Shown: positions 47,514-51,120 of the stretch, in pieces
How positions within the stretch are numbered: position 1 is the first letter of the stretch
Layout of the letters: every line of letters starts with the position of its first letter
Origin: a virus
Virus record (IMG/VR): IMGVR_UViG_3300002835_000280
Span: 1-51,120 of that record
Strand: one strand, 5' to 3'
Length of the DNA: 51,120 nucleotides
Notes under the pieces: generated by a model
The model's database searches: none
What the model saw: only the letters and a program-made list of their open reading frames with translations
What the model was told of the DNA's origin: nothing
Program-made: the position numbers and the translations under genes

Positions 47514-48076
47514 GCGTAACATATACTATTATCGATCCTATGCCAGACCCACAGTGGGTATCTGGCAAGGATATTCTACCACTACTAAAAGACTTTAAGA
47601 ATCCTGTTGGTATCGAGATTGGTGTTGATGAAGCACCAACAAGCTGGTTCTTTCTAAAGAATAGACCTGATCTAAAGCTATATGGAGTTGATCCATATCA
47701 GGCTTATCAGGACTGGTATCCAGAAGGCTTTATTAGCCAGCGTCAACAGGATGAAAAGTATGATAACATGCGCCGCCGTACCGAGGAGTTTGGTGATCGT
47801 TGGAAGCATTATCGTCTAACGTCAGATGATGCCGTTCGTCTATTTGATGATAACGCATTTGATTTTATCTTTATCGATGGTCTACATGAGTATGAGCAGG
47901 TTCTAAAGGACTGCCGTAACTATTGGCCAAAGATTAAGAAGGGTGGTGTATTCGCCGGTCATGACTACCGTGTTATTGCTGGTGTTGGTAAGGCGGTAGA
48001 TGAGTTTGCTGCCGAGGTTGGTGCTACACCAATTCATCTACCAGAACAAGACGCATGGTACTGGATTAAGGAGTAA
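47510..48076 (+). CDS. class I methyltransferase (Methyltransf_24 / macrocin-type)
   Basis: 188 residues. SAM motif I NPVGIEIGVDEAPTSWFFLK near residue 32, LYGVDPYQAYQDWYPEG acidic loop near 57 and FDFIFIDGLHEYEQVLKDCR near 117, KKGGVFAGHDY near 146. That metal-dependent pattern is typical of small O-methyltransferases acting on sugars. It follows RmlB by a four-base overlap and so may O-methylate the deoxysugar or glycan (inference). Confidence 0.82.
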   Translation: MSVTYTIIDPMPDPQWVSGKDILPLLKDFKNPVGIEIGVDEAPTSWFFLKNRPDLKLYGVDPYQAYQDWYPEGFISQRQQDEKYDNMRRRTEEFGDRWKHYRLTSDDAVRLFDDNAFDFIFIDGLHEYEQVLKDCRNYWPKIKKGGVFAGHDYRVIAGVGKAVDEFAAEVGATPIHLPEQDAWYWIKE

Positions 48077-48079
48077 ACT

Positions 48080-49300
48080 ATGGATTGGGAATGTCGTCCG
48101 ATTACGGAATGTATTGCATGTGGTTCAAGCGATTTGGTTCCTGTATTGGATCTCAATTCCCAACCATTAGCTAACTCATATAAAAATAACCAGAACGATC
48201 CAGAGGCGGAATATCCTCTGGCTATCAATCGCTGTAAGCATTGCTATCATGTCCAGTTGACACATCAGGTGAATCCAGAACTTATGTTCAAGGATTATGC
48301 CTATGTGTCAGGCACATCAAAAACGATGTTGGAGTTCTTTGATTGGTTGGTTGATTTTACCACCAAGAAATATGGTTCAACTCCAAAATCAGTGTTAGAT
48401 ATCGGATGCAATGACGGTAGTTTCCTCAACGCATGGGGTGGCACGGGAGCCTCCAGGTTCGGTGTTGATCCTGCCGAAAACTTGTATCCGATATCTTCTA
48501 AAAATCATTCTATTCATTGTGGCTTCTTTACTGGTAAGGAGTTTGGTGATAGAAAGTTTGATGTTATCACCTGTCTAAATGCCTTTGCTCATAATGCAGA
48601 CCAGCTAACATTGCTGAAAAACATTCGTAAGCGTATGCATGATGACAGTCTACTATTCTGCTCCACTTCGCAAGCCAATATGATCTTGAATGGTGAGTTT
48701 GATACGATCTACCACGAGCATCTATCATTCTATAATATCAAGTCAGCCCGAGCATTGTGTGAACGTGCAGGACTAAACTTGATCGATGTGTATAAGCATC
48801 CTATCCATGGCACAAGCTATATCTTTGTTATCTCCCGTGACAAGGAAGCCAAACTCAATATCGAAAGAAAGATTGTTGAGGAAGAGAATATGGGTCTATA
48901 TGATCCAGAAACTTATGATCATTATGCTGAACGGTGTTACTTTGTGGCCGATAAGTTTGCAACAACCATTCGTGAGTTAAGAGGTCTAGGTATCACAGTA
49001 GTTGGCTATGGAGCTCCTGCAAAAGGCAATACACTAATGAACTTTGCCAATGAGGGTCCAGATTTTATCATTGATGATAATCCTCTAAAGCAAATGAAGT
49101 TTACTCCTGGCATGTCTGTTCCTATTCAACCAGCGGGTTACATGACACTAAACTATTTTGAGAAAGAGAAACTAGCTTTTGTTCCTCTTGCATGGAACTT
49201 CTATGATGAAATCAAGACCAACATCTATACACTAAGACCAAAGCATCTATTCAAGGATATCTTTGTTCGTTATTTCCCAGAGTTCAAAATTGATGAATAA
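48080..49300 (+). CDS. NDP-sugar C-methyltransferase-like protein (NovU/TylC3 type)
   Basis: 406 residues. Three-domain plan: zinc-binding N-terminus with CIACGSSDLVPVLDL and RCKHCYHVQL (four Cys), a SAM domain with VLDIGCNDGSFLNAWG near residue 106 and FDVITCLNAFAHNADQL, and a C-terminal Rossmann-like domain with VVGYGAPAKGNTLMNF near 303 and FIIDDNPLKQ. This is the plan of sugar 3-C- or 5-C-methyltransferases such as NovU and TylC3, which use NDP-4-keto-6-deoxysugars. The neighbouring RmlB would make that type of substrate. Confidence 0.88.
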   Translation: MDWECRPITECIACGSSDLVPVLDLNSQPLANSYKNNQNDPEAEYPLAINRCKHCYHVQLTHQVNPELMFKDYAYVSGTSKTMLEFFDWLVDFTTKKYGSTPKSVLDIGCNDGSFLNAWGGTGASRFGVDPAENLYPISSKNHSIHCGFFTGKEFGDRKFDVITCLNAFAHNADQLTLLKNIRKRMHDDSLLFCSTSQANMILNGEFDTIYHEHLSFYNIKSARALCERAGLNLIDVYKHPIHGTSYIFVISRDKEAKLNIERKIVEEENMGLYDPETYDHYAERCYFVADKFATTIRELRGLGITVVGYGAPAKGNTLMNFANEGPDFIIDDNPLKQMKFTPGMSVPIQPAGYMTLNYFEKEKLAFVPLAWNFYDEIKTNIYTLRPKHLFKDIFVRYFPEFKIDE

Positions 49301-50081
49301 CATCGTAGCATACTATCATATACATTTGACGGACGATCCACTAATCTGGTCGTCCATCTTCCTTGAACAAATGAAGGTGATAGAGGATTCAGGTCTTAGC
49401 CAGCATCTTACCAAAATGAGGATTACCTGTATCGGTCAGGATGATGATCGAATCCAAATGTTTGTTAGACTATGTGAGTCCTATAACATTCCTATGGAAT
49501 TAACTGCTGTTAAGAATCCATTTGCCAACGACCGTGATATGCTCTATAATCGTAATAGTGATAAGTCATGCACGGAAGATATCACACTAAAGCGGATCTA
49601 TGAGGATTGTAAGAATGAGGACATGAAGGTTCTATACTTTCATTCCAAAGGTTCAACCTCATATTCCACAAACGTCAATGTCAATAACATTGTCAAGCAT
49701 AAAGAATACTTTTACTGGCGTTCTTTCATGAACTGGGCAGCATTAGATCAATGGGCTTGGTGTGAGAATGCCTTAGGACAATATGACATTGCTGGTGGTG
49801 ACTATCATGAAGAACCGTCGCCACACTATTGCGGTAACTTCTGGTGGGCAACATCTAATCACATTAGACAGCTACCAGATCCGTTAGATAAGAAGTGGTG
49901 GTATGACTTACAACAAAGAACAACTGATCCTTGGATTAAGCAAGCACCAGTTAGAATGTATGATGAAATGTGGATCGGTGCCAGAGAAGGCATCAAAGCA
50001 TACAATCATGTTGACCTAAAAGGCAGAAGTCCTGTCAAAGATTGTATTACAGTATTAGATTGCGAAAGGTTGTTACAATGA
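49293..50081 (+). CDS. uncharacterised glycosyltransferase-like protein
   Basis: 262 residues from ATG 49293 (overlaps the previous stop). Features: MNNIVAYYHIHLTDDPLIW, YFHSKGSTSYSTN near residue 119, YFYWRSFMNWAALDQWAWCE near 140, HYCGNFWWATSNHIRQLPDP near 180 and RMYDEMWIGAREG near 223. The 'HxKG ... GNFWWA ... E.WIG' combination recurs in an unnamed family found in phages and giant viruses beside glycosyltransferases. Role inferred from that and context only. Confidence 0.55.
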   Translation: MNNIVAYYHIHLTDDPLIWSSIFLEQMKVIEDSGLSQHLTKMRITCIGQDDDRIQMFVRLCESYNIPMELTAVKNPFANDRDMLYNRNSDKSCTEDITLKRIYEDCKNEDMKVLYFHSKGSTSYSTNVNVNNIVKHKEYFYWRSFMNWAALDQWAWCENALGQYDIAGGDYHEEPSPHYCGNFWWATSNHIRQLPDPLDKKWWYDLQQRTTDPWIKQAPVRMYDEMWIGAREGIKAYNHVDLKGRSPVKDCITVLDCERLLQ

Positions 50082-51120
50082 AGGTAGCAGTAATTGGTGC
50101 AGGTGGTCATGTTGGCTTTCCATTCTCATGTGTGATTGCCAATGCTGGACACACTGTCTATGGTATCGATGTTAATCAGAATGCCGTAGATATGCTAAAC
50201 AAAGGCTTCGTGCCTTATGTTGAGGAAGGCGCCGTTGAAATACTACAGGAGAATCTCCGCTCGGAGCGTTTGCTATTCTCCACCGACTTTGATTTTATCA
50301 AGGACGTTGATGTTGTTGCCATTATGATTGGCACACCAGTAGATGGAGAAGGTAATGCAAGGCTGGATGATCTTTTTAATTTTGTTGACGATACTCTTAT
50401 TCCTCGTATGAGTAAACATCAACTAATCGTCCTTCGTTCAACAGTGTCACCAGGAACCACCGAGGTTCTTCGTAAGCATATTGAGAAGAAGCATGGTTGG
50501 AGAGAAGGTTTAGATTACTTTCTTGTGTTTTGCCCAGAGCGTGTTGTGCAGGGCAAGTCTATCATTGAAACAACCAAGCTACCACAGATTGTTGGTGCGT
50601 TCAATGATTTTTCGTATAAGGCCGCTAAGGACTTCTTTAGCACATTTATTACTAATCAAATCTTCCAACTGACTCCCAAAGAGGCAGAACTTGGCAAGTT
50701 GATGACCAATATGTATCGTTATGTTACTTTTGCGTTTGCCAATGAAATGTGGATGATTGGTGAAAAGCATGGAGTGAACATTGACAAAGTTATTGACGCA
50801 TGTAACTATGATTACCCGAGAATGGACGTACCTCATCCTGGACCTAATGTCGGTGGTCCGTGCCTATTCAAAGATGGTCGTTTTCTTCTTTCTGATATTC
50901 CTTTCGGCGACCTTATTCAAACTAGCTTCCTTATCAATGAAGGCATGCCAGAGTATGTCTTTAACCGTATCAAAGAAATGAATCCTGATATTGAGAAGGT
51001 ACTTATCCTTGGTGCTACCTTCAAGAAGGGTTGTGATGATACTCGTAACAGTCTATCATTCAAGATGCGTAAGGTATGTAAGAAGCATGGTGTAGAAGCA
51101 TATATGGTTGATCCGTTGAC
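50078..51120 (+). CDS. UDP-sugar 6-dehydrogenase (Ugd/WecC family), 3'-truncated
   Basis: The first 347 residues; the frame stays open to the window end. Rossmann motif GAGGHVG at 7-13, middle RSTVSPGTTEVLRKHIEKK, FCPERVVQGKSI, and the catalytic Cys at about 262 in VGGPCLFKDGRFLL; C-terminal domain starts with VLILGATFKKGCDDTRNS. Family enzymes oxidise C6 of UDP-glucose, UDP-GlcNAc- or ManNAc-type sugars to uronic acids; the GGPCLxKD form leans toward N-acetylaminosugar dehydrogenases (inference). ATGA overlap with the upstream gene. Confidence 0.9.
   Translation, partial: MKVAVIGAGGHVGFPFSCVIANAGHTVYGIDVNQNAVDMLNKGFVPYVEEGAVEILQENLRSERLLFSTDFDFIKDVDVVAIMIGTPVDGEGNARLDDLFNFVDDTLIPRMSKHQLIVLRSTVSPGTTEVLRKHIEKKHGWREGLDYFLVFCPERVVQGKSIIETTKLPQIVGAFNDFSYKAAKDFFSTFITNQIFQLTPKEAELGKLMTNMYRYVTFAFANEMWMIGEKHGVNIDKVIDACNYDYPRMDVPHPGPNVGGPCLFKDGRFLLSDIPFGDLIQTSFLINEGMPEYVFNRIKEMNPDIEKVLILGATFKKGCDDTRNSLSFKMRKVCKKHGVEAYMVDPL

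Noticed and set aside
1-51120. CRISPR arrays, insertion sequences, integrase or attachment sites
   Set aside because: Searched by eye for regular direct repeats, transposase motifs and tyrosine or serine recombinase signatures; none seen. Consistent with a lytic T4-like phage.

Overview
The window is a contiguous 51 kb piece of a T4-superfamily myovirus genome (Caudoviricetes with a contractile tail). Every gene I can support lies on the + strand. The gene order is the conserved T4 order: neck and sheath terminator (gp13-gp14-gp15), terminase (gp16-gp17), sheath, tube and portal (gp18-gp19-gp20), prohead protease, scaffold and capsid (gp21-gp22-gp23), then uvsY-uvsW, gp55, gp47/gp46, gp45-gp44-gp62 and regA. 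The arrangement (gp23, a gp3-like tail protein, uvsY, uvsW, gp55, gp47, gp46 in one run) is that of the 'exo-T4' phages of cyanobacteria and alphaproteobacteria rather than of coliphage T4. Early promoters have the form (C/T/G)TTGAC-N17-TATA(A/C)T, read by a host housekeeping sigma factor. The host cannot be named from this sequence; an alphaproteobacterium is an inference only. No tRNA gene, CRISPR array, integrase or insertion sequence is seen.

Layout. 1-18270: late virion module. It carries T4-type late promoters (CTAAATA or ATAAATA) just before several genes and two C(UUCG)G terminators, after gp19 and after gp23. Between portal and protease lie four accessory head or core genes that differ from T4. 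18267-27717: recombination, late transcription and nuclease module (uvsY, uvsW, GIY-YIG homing endonuclease, Sm-like protein, gp55, gp47, FtsH, gp46). 27714-31639: tightly overlapping small genes, with a methyltransferase, an Fe(II)/2-oxoglutarate-type oxygenase, a DUF6552-like membrane protein, a DUF4338 (DruA-family) protein, a divergent GIY-YIG-like protein and a 47-residue membrane peptide. 31652-35541: three separately promoted units: a HExxH/VWA protein, a MoxR/CobS-type AAA+ ATPase and a small winged-helix protein. 35559-41099: a glycosyltransferase, dNMP kinase, the replisome sliding clamp and clamp loader, RegA, dUTPase and a PAAR spike-tip protein. 41096-41765: Hsp20 with its own promoter, leader hairpin and terminator. 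41779-51120: an uninterrupted run of eleven glycan genes (glycosyltransferases including a GT10 fucosyltransferase-like enzyme, an oxygenase, RmlB-like dehydratase, two methyltransferases and a UDP-sugar dehydrogenase), continuing beyond the window.

How the parts work together. Host-type promoters would turn on recombination genes, gp55, and the CobT/CobS-like pair early. gp55 then directs RNA polymerase to the CTAAATA-type late promoters, with the gp45 clamp as the expected activator, giving head, neck and tail proteins. gp46/47, UvsY and UvsW support recombination-dependent replication with the gp44/62/45 clamp machinery. FtsH, Hsp20, the zincin/VWA plus AAA+ pair and the glycan cluster look like host-takeover or virion-surface functions and are the least ordinary content. 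The most notable oddities are an apparent ATT start codon for the portal gene, -35 boxes inside inverted repeats at several early promoters, a double inverted-repeat leader before the winged-helix gene, a complete phage FtsH, a stand-alone DruA-family gene and the deoxysugar/uronic-acid/fucosyltransferase cluster.
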